Assembly (NCBI GenBank): GCA_021741355.1
Contig: JAIOXZ010000005.1
Location: forward strand, 1-64,000
Origin: Caulobacter sp.
GTDB lineage: Bacteria; Pseudomonadota; Alphaproteobacteria; Caulobacterales; Caulobacteraceae
Direction of reading: 5' to 3'
DNA: 64,000 bases
The position numbers were made by a program, and so were the translations under genes. Below are positions 18,842 through 28,201 of the stretch, in pieces. How positions within the stretch are numbered: the first letter of the stretch is position 1; every line of letters starts with the position of its first letter. The notes beneath the pieces are model-generated. The model was not told the origin of the DNA and did no database searches. It saw only the letters and a list, made by a program, of their open reading frames with translations.

Positions 18842-19299
18842 GCAATCTTCTCCCAGCCGCGTTGTTCGCCCTGACGCCAGTAGCTGACGGGATGACCGCC
18901 GGCCTTGAACATCTTCCACCGGGTGCGGGCGCCGGCCAGCGCCGCCTCGTCCCGGCCGTCGAACAGCACGATGCACCGCTCATGCGGCGAAAGATCGCCC
19001 GGCTCGGCCCCGTCGATCAGAAACAGCGCCTGAGCCCCGTTGGGTATGTCCATGGCGCTGGTCAGCACGACGGGCTGATGCTCGGCGAACGGCTCGCTGG
19101 CCAGGCCGTGCGGCAGGAAGCTCTCATCGCGAAAGCTCCAGAGCCAGCCGTCGAGATGCTCCAGCCGCTCTGCGTCGCCCGTGCGGACAACGGCTTTCCA
19201 GCCCTTCTTCAGGGTCTTGTCCAGCAGGTCAGGCAGCACCTGATCGAGCGACGAGCGCTCGAGATGGTAGAACCAGACGTCGCAGGCGGGGTTGCTCAA
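18838..19299 (-). CDS. holC: DNA polymerase III chi subunit
   Basis: Chi links the clamp loader to single-strand binding protein. The sequence shows DVWFYHLERSSLDQVLPDLLDK, HLDGWLWSFRDESFLPHG and CIVLFDG, typical of alphaproteobacterial HolC. I choose TTG at 19299 (LSNPACDVWFYHLE) to give 153 residues. The open frame extends upstream to 19368 only through the dispersed repeat. An AAGGA within that repeat edge could serve as Shine-Dalgarno. It overlaps the lipoprotein gene by ATGA and follows pepA. Confidence 0.9.
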   Translation of the reverse strand: MSNPACDVWFYHLERSSLDQVLPDLLDKTLKKGWKAVVRTGDAERLEHLDGWLWSFRDESFLPHGLASEPFAEHQPVVLTSAMDIPNGAQALFLIDGAEPGDLSPHERCIVLFDGRDEAALAGARTRWKMFKAGGHPVSYWRQGEQRGWEKIA

Positions 19300-19303
19300 G
19301 CTC

Positions 19304-19424
19304 GGTGCGTCCTTCGAGACGCCCGCTTTCGCGGGCTCCTCAGGATGACGGAAATTGGTGGGCAACAACAGGGCTCGTCATGGTGAGGAGCGGACCCTCA
19401 GGTCCGCGTCTCGAACCACCCACC
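19304..19424. repeat. Dispersed inverted-repeat element, family B copy 2
   Basis: The ends are GGTGCGTCCTTCGAGACG and CGTCTCGAACCACCCACC, with inner TCCTCAGGATGAC and GTCATGGTGAGGAGC. It fills the gap between pepA and holC and ends five bases before the holC start codon, so it forms most of the holC leader. Confidence 0.85.
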
Positions 19425-19429
19425 CTGCA

Positions 19430-20917
19430 TCACCCCTCGTACTTGTCCGCCACCATCCGGTTCAGCAGACGCACGCCGAAGCCGACAGCGCCGTCCGGAA
19501 TGGTCGGCACGGTCGAGGGCTTCTTCCAGGCGGTCGAGGCGATATCGAGGTGCGCCCAGGGCAGGCCGTTGACGAAGCGCTGCAGGAACAGCGCCGCGGT
19601 GATCGACCCACCGGCCCGGCCGTTGCCGACGTTCTTCATGTCGGCAATCGCGCTGTCGATGTGCTTGTCGTAGATGGCCGGGACCGGCATCCGCCACAGC
19701 GGCTCGCCGGTCGCCTTCGACGCCGCCAGAAGGTTGTCAGCCAGTTCGTCGTTGTTGCTGAACAGGCCGGCGAAGTCGTTGCCCAGCGAGATGATGATCG
19801 CGCCGGTCAGGGTGGCCAGATCGACCATGAACTTCGGCTTGAAACGGTCCTGGGTGTACCAGAGGGCGTCGGCCAGAACGAGCCGGCCCTCGGCGTCGGT
19901 GTTGATGACCTCGATGGTCTGGCCGGACATCGAGGTGACCACGTCGCCGGGACGCTGGGCGTTGCCGTCGGGCATGTTCTCGACCAGGCCGAGGACACCG
20001 ACCGCGTTCACCTTCGCCTTGCGGGCCGCCAGCACGTGCATGAGGCCGGCCACGGCCGCCGAGCCGCCCATGTCCCATTTCATGTCTTCCATGCCGTCGG
20101 CCGGCTTGATGCTGATGCCGCCGGTGTCGAACGTCACGCCCTTGCCGACGAAGGCGACCGGCTGGCTGTCGCCACCACCCTTCCACTGGATCACGACCAG
20201 CTGGCTGTCGCGACGGCTGCCCTGGCCGACGCCCAGCAGGCTGCCCATGCCAAGCTTGGCCATCTCGGCCTCGCCGAGGATCTCGACCTCCAGGCCGAGC
20301 GACTCGAGCGCCTTCACCCGGCGGGCGTACTCGGCCGGATACAGGACGTTGGGCGGTTCGGAGACCAGGTCGCGGGAGAAGTAGACCGCCTCGCCCAGCG
20401 CCTTGAGCGGTGCATACGCGGCTTCGGCCGCCGCGACGTCGTCGACGGCGATGGCGACGGTGGTGACCGAGGGCTTCTTTTCGGCCTTCTCGGTGGTGCG
20501 ATACTTGTCGAAACGATAGGCGGCGAGCACGACGCCGAGCGCCGCGTGGGCGGCCAGTTCGGCGCCGGCGCCCGGCAACAGGATGCTGAGGGTTTCAACA
20601 CCCGACGTCTTCACGGCGGCGTAGGCTTGGGCCGCGAAGGTCTCGGCGGCCTCGCCGTTCAGGCTGTCCTGCGGACCCGAGCCCACGATGACCAGGCGCT
20701 GGACGTCGACGCCGCCCGGCGCGACCAGTTCGACGGTCTGCCCGGCCTTGCCGTTGAACCGGTTGGAGGCGGCGATGGCGCGGGTCACCGCACCGGCTGT
20801 CGCCTTGTCCATATCCTCGGCCGCCGCGGAGAGTTTGCCCCCCTCGAAGGCCATAACGGCGACCGCGCCGCCGGTGGGTGCGGCCGTTCTGTCGGAGGCG
20901 ACGAATTCGATGCGCAT
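19430..20917 (-). CDS. pepA: Leucyl aminopeptidase (M17)
   Basis: This cytosolic two-metal aminopeptidase removes N-terminal residues. Its 495 residues contain an N-terminal macro-like domain and the M17 catalytic domain. Metal and active-site residues lie in GKGVTFDTGGISIKP, KWDMGGSAAV and the signature NTDAEGRLVLADAL. PepA can also bind DNA in some bacteria; nothing here shows that. It precedes holC, an order common in proteobacteria (pepA-holC). Confidence 0.97.
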   Translation of the reverse strand: MRIEFVASDRTAAPTGGAVAVMAFEGGKLSAAAEDMDKATAGAVTRAIAASNRFNGKAGQTVELVAPGGVDVQRLVIVGSGPQDSLNGEAAETFAAQAYAAVKTSGVETLSILLPGAGAELAAHAALGVVLAAYRFDKYRTTEKAEKKPSVTTVAIAVDDVAAAEAAYAPLKALGEAVYFSRDLVSEPPNVLYPAEYARRVKALESLGLEVEILGEAEMAKLGMGSLLGVGQGSRRDSQLVVIQWKGGGDSQPVAFVGKGVTFDTGGISIKPADGMEDMKWDMGGSAAVAGLMHVLAARKAKVNAVGVLGLVENMPDGNAQRPGDVVTSMSGQTIEVINTDAEGRLVLADALWYTQDRFKPKFMVDLATLTGAIIISLGNDFAGLFSNNDELADNLLAASKATGEPLWRMPVPAIYDKHIDSAIADMKNVGNGRAGGSITAALFLQRFVNGLPWAHLDIASTAWKKPSTVPTIPDGAVGFGVRLLNRMVADKYEG

Positions 20918-20994
20918 GGATCACTCCTGAAACCTGTCCGGCGGGCATAGTCCAACGCGCGACCGTAGGAAAGCGCGGGGGATGGTCTGGGCGG

Positions 20995-21022
20995 TTGTAT
21001 CGGTGTTGGACGGGCGTATAGA
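20995..21022 (+). promoter_or_regulatory. Possible promoter for the lptF operon
   Basis: TTGTAT (20995-21000) and TATAGA (21017-21022) are 16 bases apart in the pepA/lptF divergent gap, 59 bases before the lptF ATG. The -35 is a weak match. Confidence 0.3.
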
Positions 21023-21081
21023 ACGGTCGGCCCCTGTTTTGGGGTTTTCCCTGCCTCCGAACGGGTTCAGCTTCCCCCGCG

Positions 21082-22227
21082 ATGCGTCTTATCGAGCGCT
21101 ATCTGTTCCGCCAGCTTTTGGCCCCGACGCTGCTCGCAGCGGCGGCGCTGGGCGCTGTCGGCCTGCTCAGCCAGAGTCTGGGCCAGCTCGACATCATCAT
21201 CGAGCAACGCCAGACGGCCTGGGTGTTCGTCAAGGTCATCATCCTGGCGATGCCGCAGCTGCTGAACCTGATCCTGCCGATCGCGGTGTTTGTCGCGGCG
21301 CTGGTCGGCCTCAACCGCCTGCACGCCGAGCATGAGCTGGTGGTCTGCTACGCCGCCGGCATGAGCCGCTGGCGCGTGGTTTCGCCGGGTCTTCGGCTGG
21401 CGGTGATGGCGACCCTGGTCGGCCTGACGATCAACCTCTGGGTCCAGCCCGCCGCCTACCGGGCGATGCGCGAGATCTTCTACGCCGCCAAGACCGATCT
21501 GGCCGCGACGCTGGTGCGCGAGGGAGAGTTCACCGAGCCGGCGCCACGCCTGACGGTCTATGGTCAGACCGTCGAGAGCGACGGCCTGATCAAGAACCTG
21601 TTCATCCACCACCGGACGGAAAAGGGCGGCGCGACCACCTACACGGCCCGGGAAGGCCGGATCACCTATCGCGAAGGCCGCCCCGTGCTGGTCATGCGCA
21701 GCGGCTCGAATCAGGAGTTTTCCACCACCGGCGTGCTGAACTACCTGTCGTTCGAGGAGTACGCCCTCGACCTGACGCCGTTCCTGAACACCCGCAGCGG
21801 CGTGACCTACGAGGCGTCCGACCGCTACCTGCACGAGCTGCTGTTCCCCGACCTGTCACGATCCTACGAGCGCAAGAACCAGGACAAGCTGCTCGCCGAG
21901 GGGCATGCCAGGCTGGCCTCGCCGCTCTACAGCATCGCCTTCATGGCGATGGCCTGCGCGGCCGTGCTGGGGTCAAGTTTCAGCCGTCTCGGCTATGGCC
22001 GACGGATCGCCGTGGCCGGCGCCGCCGCGGCGCTGATCCGCATCGTCGGCTTCGCGGTGCAGTCGGCCTGCGAGGATACACCCTGGCTGAACGTGGCGCA
22101 GTACCTCATCCCTGCGCTCACCGCGGTCTGGGCATTCGGCCAGCTGTTCCGGCGGGTCGAGCGCCGCTCGGGCTGGCGGGAATGGCTGCCGTTCGTCGGC
22201 GCCCGGGCCCGGAGCGCGACCGCATGA
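21082..22227 (+). CDS. lptF: LPS export ABC transporter permease LptF
   Basis: LptF is one of two inner-membrane permeases of the LptB2FGC complex that extracts lipopolysaccharide for transport. It has 381 residues: N-terminal LIERYLFRQLLAPTLLAA, three N-terminal membrane segments, a periplasmic beta-jellyroll (about 140-265) and three C-terminal segments. LNRLHAEHELVVCYAAGMS is the conserved cytoplasmic coupling region. The stop overlaps lptG (ATGA). Confidence 0.95.
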   Translation: MRLIERYLFRQLLAPTLLAAAALGAVGLLSQSLGQLDIIIEQRQTAWVFVKVIILAMPQLLNLILPIAVFVAALVGLNRLHAEHELVVCYAAGMSRWRVVSPGLRLAVMATLVGLTINLWVQPAAYRAMREIFYAAKTDLAATLVREGEFTEPAPRLTVYGQTVESDGLIKNLFIHHRTEKGGATTYTAREGRITYREGRPVLVMRSGSNQEFSTTGVLNYLSFEEYALDLTPFLNTRSGVTYEASDRYLHELLFPDLSRSYERKNQDKLLAEGHARLASPLYSIAFMAMACAAVLGSSFSRLGYGRRIAVAGAAAALIRIVGFAVQSACEDTPWLNVAQYLIPALTAVWAFGQLFRRVERRSGWREWLPFVGARARSATA

Positions 22228-23372
22228 GCCAGGGGATCGGACGCCTCGAGCGCTATGTCCTCAGCCGCACCCTCGCCGGGGTGGCCGGGGCGCTGGCCGT
22301 CATCGGCGCGGTGATCCTGCTGATCGACTTCGTGGAGGTCTCACGCACGGTCGGCGGCCGGGGCGACGCGGGCTTTCCCCGCCTGCTGTGGCTGACTTTG
22401 CTAAAGGCGCCGTCGACCATCCTGACCCTGCTGCCGTTCGCCTTCCTGTTCGGCACCCTGGCGGCCTTCGTCGGCCTCAACCGGCGCAGCGAGCTGATCG
22501 CGATGCGGGCGGCCGGCGTGTCCGCCTGGCGGTTCATCCTGCCGGCCGCCGCAGCGGCCTTCGTGGTCGGCGCGGTGACCGTCTCGGCGCTGAACCCCCT
22601 GGCGGCAATGCTCGGGGCGGCGTTCGAGCAGTCCCGCACGGCGATCACCTCGGAATTCCAGACCTCGGCGGCCAAGAACACCTGGCTGCGGCAAGGCGAC
22701 GCGACCTCGCAGGTGGTGATCCGCGCCCGCTCGCACGACCAGGTCAACGGAACGGTGCGCCTCAAAGACGTCTCGATGTTCATCTACCGGGTCACGCCCA
22801 ACGGCGGGCTGGAGTTTTCGCGCCGTCTCGAGGCTGAGGAGGCGCGTCTGATGCCCGGCTACTGGCGTCTGAGCGGCGTGCGCGAGGCGGCGCCGGGCGC
22901 AGGCTCGGTGCGATCCGAAACCCTGTCGATTCCCTCGACCCTCGACGAACAGGCCGCGATCGAACGGTTCACGACCCCCGACGCGATCGCCTTCTGGCGG
23001 CTTCCGGCGACGATCCGCGCCTCCGAGGCGGCCGGTTTCTCCGCCCTGCCCTACCGGCTGCGCCTGCATCAGCTGCTGGCCACGCCCCTACTCTATGCGG
23101 CGCTGTCGGTGCTGGCGGCGGCCTTCTCCCTGCGCCTGATGCGGCTGGGCGGACTGGCGGCGCTGGCCGCGTCCGGCGTGGCGCTCGGGTTCATCTTCTT
23201 CTTCTTCAACCAGTTCTGCGGCGCGCTCGGCAAGGCGGACATCCTGCCGGCCTTCGCCGCCGCCTGGGCGCCGCCGATGCTGGCGCTGTTATCCGGCCTG
23301 ACCCTGCTTTGCTATACGGAGGACGGGGGAATCGTCCGAGGCCGCACCGTCGTGAGAAAGAACGCCACATGA
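22224..23372 (+). CDS. lptG: LPS export ABC transporter permease LptG
   Basis: LptG partners LptF in the LPS extractor. It has 382 residues from the ATG in the ATGA overlap at 22224. It begins RLERYVLSRTLAGVAGALAV, carries the coupling segment LNRRSELIAMRAAGVSAWRF, a periplasmic domain, and C-terminal membrane segments including SGVALGFIFFFFNQF. The frame is open upstream of the start but would only extend into lptF. A further ATGA overlap leads into lptD. Confidence 0.95.
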   Translation: MSQGIGRLERYVLSRTLAGVAGALAVIGAVILLIDFVEVSRTVGGRGDAGFPRLLWLTLLKAPSTILTLLPFAFLFGTLAAFVGLNRRSELIAMRAAGVSAWRFILPAAAAAFVVGAVTVSALNPLAAMLGAAFEQSRTAITSEFQTSAAKNTWLRQGDATSQVVIRARSHDQVNGTVRLKDVSMFIYRVTPNGGLEFSRRLEAEEARLMPGYWRLSGVREAAPGAGSVRSETLSIPSTLDEQAAIERFTTPDAIAFWRLPATIRASEAAGFSALPYRLRLHQLLATPLLYAALSVLAAAFSLRLMRLGGLAALAASGVALGFIFFFFNQFCGALGKADILPAFAAAWAPPMLALLSGLTLLCYTEDGGIVRGRTVVRKNAT

Positions 23373-25633
23373 GCCCTGTCCGTCGCCATGCGGGACGCGC
23401 CGGCCTGTTGGCCGGCGGCGCGCTGATGGCTCTGGCTGTCTCGGCGCCGGCGATGGCCCAGGACGCCGCGACGACGACGGCTCCGGTCGCCGCACCGGTC
23501 GAGGACGACGGCCTCGGCGAGCAGGGCTTCTACCTGGAGGCCGATCTGCTGGTGCAGGACGACGCCGCCAACACGGTGACGGCGACCGGCGACGTCGAGG
23601 TCCGCTATCGCGGCCGGACCCTGCGCGCCGGCAACCTGCTTTACGACATCAATTCCGGCGTCATCACGGCGCGCGAGAAGGTCGTGGTGATCGATCCCTC
23701 CGGCGCGGTCACTTTCGCCGACGTCATGATCCTCGATAAGGAGCTGCGGTCCGGCGTGGCCCAGGGCTTCTCGGCGCGTCTGGCCAACGATGTGAAGATC
23801 GCCGCCGCCACCGCCGTTCGCCGCAGCGACGCGGTCAACGAGCTGGACAAGGCGATCTACACGCCGTGCGAAATCTGCGCCGAGGATCCGGAGCGTCCGC
23901 CGTCCTGGTCGATCCGTGCCGACAAGGTGGTCCAGGATCGCGACAAGCAGATTATCTACTACCGCAACGCCGTCATCGAGATGTTCGGCGTGCCGGTCTT
24001 CTACGCGCCGGTGTTCTGGCACCCGGATCCCAGCGCCGAGCGCAAGTCGGGCCTGCTGCCGCCGAAAATCGTCGCCTCGGACCGCCGGGGTCTCTCCTAC
24101 GAACAGCCCTACGCCTGGATCATTTCGCCGTCTGAAGACCTGGTCATCAGCCCGCAGCTGAACACCCGGGTGAACCCGTTCCTGAACCTCCAGTGGCGTC
24201 GGCGCTTCACCTCGGGCCAGATCAACGCCCGGTTCGGCTATACCTACGAGAACGACCTCGACGGCGATGGCGACCGGGTCGGCGATCTGACCTCGCGCAG
24301 CTACATCCTCGCCGACGGCGCGTTCGATCTGTCCGAGGACTGGCGCTGGGGCTTCGCCGCGGAGCGGGCGTCCGAAGACCTGATCTTCGACAAGTACGAC
24401 ATCAGCGACATCTACTCGCAGCGAGGCCTGGTCCAGACCGGCGACCGACGGCTGACCTCGCAGATCTATGCTGTGCGACAGGACGAGCGGTCCTACTTCA
24501 GCATCGCGGCGGTCAGCGTCCAGGGCCTCCGCCCGGGCGACAACGATCGCACCTTCCCGACGATCGCCCCGCTGGTCGAAGGGTACTGGGAGCCTGCCGG
24601 ACCGGTCTTCGGCGGCCGCCTGCGCGCACGGGGACGCGCTGTCGGCCTGACCCGGGAGCAGTCACAGTTCGTGGCCACGCAACCCGGCGAGGACAGCGCC
24701 CGGGCATCGGCGGGAGTCGACTGGCGCGCCACCTTCACCATGCCGGGCGGCCTGCGCCTGTCACCGTTCGCCGAGGCCCGCGCGGACCTCTTCAACGCCA
24801 GCGACCTGCCGCCGCCGAATCCGGGCGAGGACGCCAGCATCAGCCGCGCCGTCGGCGTGGTCGGGGTGGATGTCAGCTACCCGCTCTATCGTCGGGACGG
24901 CGACCGGACCATCGTCCTGGAACCGCTGCTGCAGGTGGCGCTGTCCCCGGAAAGCGATCCCAATCCGTTGATCGCCAACGAAGACAGCTCGGTGCTCGAG
25001 TTCGACGAGACCAACCTGCTGACCGCCAACAAGTTCCCAGGCTTCGACCTCTATGAAGGCGGCCAGCGGGTCAATGTCGGCGCGCGGGCGACCCTGCTCT
25101 ACGACGATGGACGCAATCTGAGCCTGCTGGTCGGGCGCAGTTTCCGTCGCGAGCCTGACCTTCAGTTCCCGGCGCGCAGCGGCCTGCAGCCGAAGGCCTC
25201 CGACTGGGTCGTGGCCGCTGACGGCGCCCCGATCGACGGCCTGAACTTCTTTACCCGCGCCCGGTTCGACGCGAGCAACTGGGACCTGCGTCGGATGGAA
25301 TTGGGCGTGAACGTCGACTTCAACCGGGCGACAGGCTTTGTTCGCTACCTGCGCGACAACCAGGACATTACCGGTGTCCAGCGCGAGGACGTCGACTTCG
25401 CCGGCGAAGTGATGATCGCCGGCAACTGGGGCGTGACCTTCGCCGGGGTGCGCGACGTCGAAAACGACGTCTGGCGGCGGCAGGAATTCGGCGCGCTTTA
25501 CCGTGACGACTGCATCGACCTGGCGATCGTCTGGGTGCACGAGGAAACCTACAATCGCACGCTGGGTCCGACGGACTCGGTGATCCTGCGCCTAACGCTC
25601 GCCACATTGGGCGATAAAGGCTACAGGCAATGA
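23369..25633 (+). CDS. lptD: LPS-assembly outer-membrane protein LptD
   Basis: LptD inserts lipopolysaccharide into the outer leaflet. It has 754 residues: a signal peptide (MSPVRRHAGRAGLL... cleaved near PAMAQ), an N-terminal OstA/LptA-like jellyroll (about 50-165, with VEVRYRGRTLRAGNLLYDI), then a large C-terminal beta-barrel. Only a few cysteines are present, clustered in YTPCEICAEDPER plus one near the end in DDCIDLA, as in other alphaproteobacteria. It is coupled to lptG and surA by ATGA overlaps. Confidence 0.95.
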   Translation: MSPVRRHAGRAGLLAGGALMALAVSAPAMAQDAATTTAPVAAPVEDDGLGEQGFYLEADLLVQDDAANTVTATGDVEVRYRGRTLRAGNLLYDINSGVITAREKVVVIDPSGAVTFADVMILDKELRSGVAQGFSARLANDVKIAAATAVRRSDAVNELDKAIYTPCEICAEDPERPPSWSIRADKVVQDRDKQIIYYRNAVIEMFGVPVFYAPVFWHPDPSAERKSGLLPPKIVASDRRGLSYEQPYAWIISPSEDLVISPQLNTRVNPFLNLQWRRRFTSGQINARFGYTYENDLDGDGDRVGDLTSRSYILADGAFDLSEDWRWGFAAERASEDLIFDKYDISDIYSQRGLVQTGDRRLTSQIYAVRQDERSYFSIAAVSVQGLRPGDNDRTFPTIAPLVEGYWEPAGPVFGGRLRARGRAVGLTREQSQFVATQPGEDSARASAGVDWRATFTMPGGLRLSPFAEARADLFNASDLPPPNPGEDASISRAVGVVGVDVSYPLYRRDGDRTIVLEPLLQVALSPESDPNPLIANEDSSVLEFDETNLLTANKFPGFDLYEGGQRVNVGARATLLYDDGRNLSLLVGRSFRREPDLQFPARSGLQPKASDWVVAADGAPIDGLNFFTRARFDASNWDLRRMELGVNVDFNRATGFVRYLRDNQDITGVQREDVDFAGEVMIAGNWGVTFAGVRDVENDVWRRQEFGALYRDDCIDLAIVWVHEETYNRTLGPTDSVILRLTLATLGDKGYRQ

Positions 25634-27036
25634 AATTCGGCCAGGCCCTTGCATTTTCGGCGGGCCAGACACTCAAGGGAACGACCAGATTGATGAAGCC
25701 GGCGAGCAGCATGACAGGCTTGGCTATGGCGGCGGCTGCCGTTCTCAGCCTGAGCCTCGCTCCCGTAGCGTACGGACAGGACGCGCCCTCGCCTGCGGCG
25801 CCCGCGGCGCCCGCCGTGCCGGCCGCCCCCCTCCCGACGGTGTCCGAAAGCGTCGCGGCCATCGTCAACGACGACATCGTTTCGACCTATGACCTGGTCC
25901 AGCGCATGCGGCTTCTGGTCCTCACGGCCGGCATGCAGCCGACCCAGGAGAACCTGCCGCAGCTGCAGCGCGAGGCGCTGCGCGGGCTGATCGAGGAGCG
26001 GCTGGAACTCCAGGAGCTTCGCCGGGTCGAGGTCGAGAACAAAATCGAGATCATCGCGTCGGACGAGGAAGTCGACGAAGCGATCGCCGACATGGCCCGC
26101 GGCGCCAACAACATGACCGCCGAGCAGCTGTTGGCGCAGCTGCGCGCCGCCGGCATCGGACCCGAGACGCTGCGGGCGCAACTCCGCGCCGAGATCAGCT
26201 GGCAGGGCTACATCAGCGGCCGCTTCCGCAGCCGCCTGCGGATCGGCCGCGACCAGATCAAGGCGACGCTGGATCGCCTGGCCGCCCAGGCGAGCAAGCC
26301 GCAGTACCAGATCAGCGAAGTCTATATCGAAGCCAGCCGCGTCGGCGGGATGCAGGTCGCCTATCAGGGCGCCCAGACGCTGATTGACCAGATGCAGCAG
26401 GGCGCGCCGTTCGCGGCCGTCGCCCGCCAGTTCTCGTCCTCACCGACCGCCGCCAGTGGCGGCGCCGCCGGCTGGATCGGCGCCGGCGAGATGCCGACCG
26501 AGGTCGACAGCGTGCTCGAGCAGATGGGCCCCGGCCAGCTGTCGCCCCCGATCGCCACGCGCGACGGCGTCTACATCATCTTCCTGCATGAGAAGCGCTC
26601 CGGTTCCAGCGTGCAGATGGTCACGCTGAAGCAGATCGCCGTGCCCATGCCGGAGGACGCCTCCGCCGAACAGGTCCAGTCGGCCGCCAATACGCTCGAA
26701 GGCCTGCGGTCAAAGGTGACCGGCTGCGCGGACCTGGAAGCCAAGGCCGGCGCCGACCCCGCCGTCCTGGCCGGTGATCTGGGCGAGGCCGAGATCACCA
26801 GCCTGGCCGAAGGATTCCAGCAGGCGATCGCCGCCACGCCGGACGGCCAGCTGTCGCAGGCGATCCGCACGCCGCTCGGACTTCACCTGGTGATGGTCTG
26901 CGGCCGCCGCGCCAGCGGCGAGCGACTGCCCACGCCGGAGCAGGTTGAAGCGCGTTTGATGGGCGTCCAGCTGTCGAACATCTCCAAGCGGATCCTGCGC
27001 GACCTGCGCACCAGCGCGACCATCGAGACACGGTGA
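25630..27036 (+). CDS. surA: SurA-like periplasmic peptidyl-prolyl isomerase
   Basis: This chaperone escorts outer-membrane proteins such as LptD. The 468-residue frame has an N-terminal signal (best from the internal ATG at 25693: MKPASSMTGLAMAAAAV... ending VAYGQ), an alanine/proline linker, a SurA_N domain beginning ESVAAIVNDDIVSTYDLVQRM, and parvulin-type PPIC domain(s) with ISEVYIEASR and FSSSPTAASGGAAGWIG. The annotated start at 25630 lies in an ATGA overlap with lptD; either start is possible. It is followed by pdxA, a conserved arrangement. Confidence 0.92.
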   Translation: MKFGQALAFSAGQTLKGTTRLMKPASSMTGLAMAAAAVLSLSLAPVAYGQDAPSPAAPAAPAVPAAPLPTVSESVAAIVNDDIVSTYDLVQRMRLLVLTAGMQPTQENLPQLQREALRGLIEERLELQELRRVEVENKIEIIASDEEVDEAIADMARGANNMTAEQLLAQLRAAGIGPETLRAQLRAEISWQGYISGRFRSRLRIGRDQIKATLDRLAAQASKPQYQISEVYIEASRVGGMQVAYQGAQTLIDQMQQGAPFAAVARQFSSSPTAASGGAAGWIGAGEMPTEVDSVLEQMGPGQLSPPIATRDGVYIIFLHEKRSGSSVQMVTLKQIAVPMPEDASAEQVQSAANTLEGLRSKVTGCADLEAKAGADPAVLAGDLGEAEITSLAEGFQQAIAATPDGQLSQAIRTPLGLHLVMVCGRRASGERLPTPEQVEARLMGVQLSNISKRILRDLRTSATIETR

Positions 27037-28037
27037 CGACAGCGCCTCTGGCCCTGAGTCTGGGCGACCCCGCCGGGATCGGTCCGGAAATCACGGTCAA
27101 GGCGTGGCGCGCCCTGCGCGAGCAGGGGCCGGCCTTCATGGTCGTCGGCGACGCCCAGGCCCTGGCCTCGGCCCCCGGAACCCCGGTTCCGATCCGCACT
27201 GTCACGGGACCGGATGAAGCCCTGCAGGCGTTCTCCTCCGCGATCCCGGTGCTCGACATTCCCCTGGCCGCGTCGGTCGTCGCCGGACAGCCCAATCCAG
27301 CCAACGGCGGGAATGTCATCCGTTGGATCGAGACCGGCGCGGCACTGGCCCTGACCGGAGCCGTCAGCGGCCTGGTCACCGCCCCCATCGCCAAGGCGCC
27401 GCTCTATGCGGCCGGCTTCCGCTTTCCGGGCCATACCGAATTCCTCGCCGACCTGACGGCCGCGAGCCAGCACGACGGTCCCAAAGGGCCGGTGATGATG
27501 CTGGTCGCCGCGGACCTGCGGGTGGCGCTGGTGACCATTCACGCGCCGCTGTCGGCGGTGCCCGGCCTGTTGTCGGTCGAGGGCGTGGTCAACGCGGGTC
27601 TGGTGACGGCCGCTGCGCTGAGGAACGACTTCGGCATCGCCGCGCCCCGCCTGGTGCTGTGCGGCCTCAATCCGCATGCCGGCGAGTCGGGCGAGATCGG
27701 CCGCGAGGAGATCGACATCCTGCAACCCGCCGTGCGGGCGCTGACGGAGCTCGGCGTCGATGTCCGGGGCCCCCTGCCCGCCGACACCCTGTTCCATGCC
27801 GAGGCGCGCGCCAGCTACGACGCGGCCCTCTGCATGTACCACGACCAGGCGCTGATCCCGGTGAAGATGCTGGACTTCTGGGGCGGGGTGAACGTCACCC
27901 TCGGCCTGCCGATCGTGCGGACCTCGCCGGACCACGGCACCGGGTTCGACATCGCCGGACGCGGCCTGGCCCGGGCCGACAGCATGATCGCGGCGATCCG
28001 GCTGGCGGCGCAGATCGCGGAGCGGCGCGCCAGCTGA
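27033..28037 (+). CDS. pdxA: 4-hydroxythreonine-4-phosphate dehydrogenase
   Basis: PdxA oxidises 4-phosphohydroxy-threonine in pyridoxal phosphate synthesis. It has 334 residues starting at a GTG in a GTGA overlap with surA. It opens ALSLGDPAGIGPEITVKAW. Metal-binding histidines are in FPGHTEFLADL, CGLNPHAGESGEIGREE and MYHDQALIPVKM, and TSPDHGTGFDIAG marks the C-terminus. The surA-pdxA-rsmA order is widely conserved. Confidence 0.96.
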   Translation: MTTAPLALSLGDPAGIGPEITVKAWRALREQGPAFMVVGDAQALASAPGTPVPIRTVTGPDEALQAFSSAIPVLDIPLAASVVAGQPNPANGGNVIRWIETGAALALTGAVSGLVTAPIAKAPLYAAGFRFPGHTEFLADLTAASQHDGPKGPVMMLVAADLRVALVTIHAPLSAVPGLLSVEGVVNAGLVTAAALRNDFGIAAPRLVLCGLNPHAGESGEIGREEIDILQPAVRALTELGVDVRGPLPADTLFHAEARASYDAALCMYHDQALIPVKMLDFWGGVNVTLGLPIVRTSPDHGTGFDIAGRGLARADSMIAAIRLAAQIAERRAS

Positions 28038-28060
28038 GACGATCCAATGGCGCACATAAA

Positions 28061-28189
28061 CCGTCATCGTCGGACTTGTTCCGACGCCCCAAGCGTGATG
28101 TGTCGGGGCCTTGGGTGCGGTTGGGCAACCCGGACTACACAGCCATCGACGGTGTCCATGGGTCGTCGGAACAAGTCCGACGATGACGG
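28061..28189. repeat. Long inverted repeat with 25-bp perfect arms (family C)
   Basis: Arms 28061-28085 and 28165-28189 are exact reverse complements, centred on TCGGACTTGTTCCGAC, flanking 79 bases without a gene. The arms would form a very stable hairpin in the pdxA-rsmA transcript. It is the only copy in the window. It ends 13 bases before the rsmA ATG, close to its ribosome-binding site (GGGGAAG). Confidence 0.85.
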
Positions 28190-28201
28190 ACAGGGGAAGC
28201 C

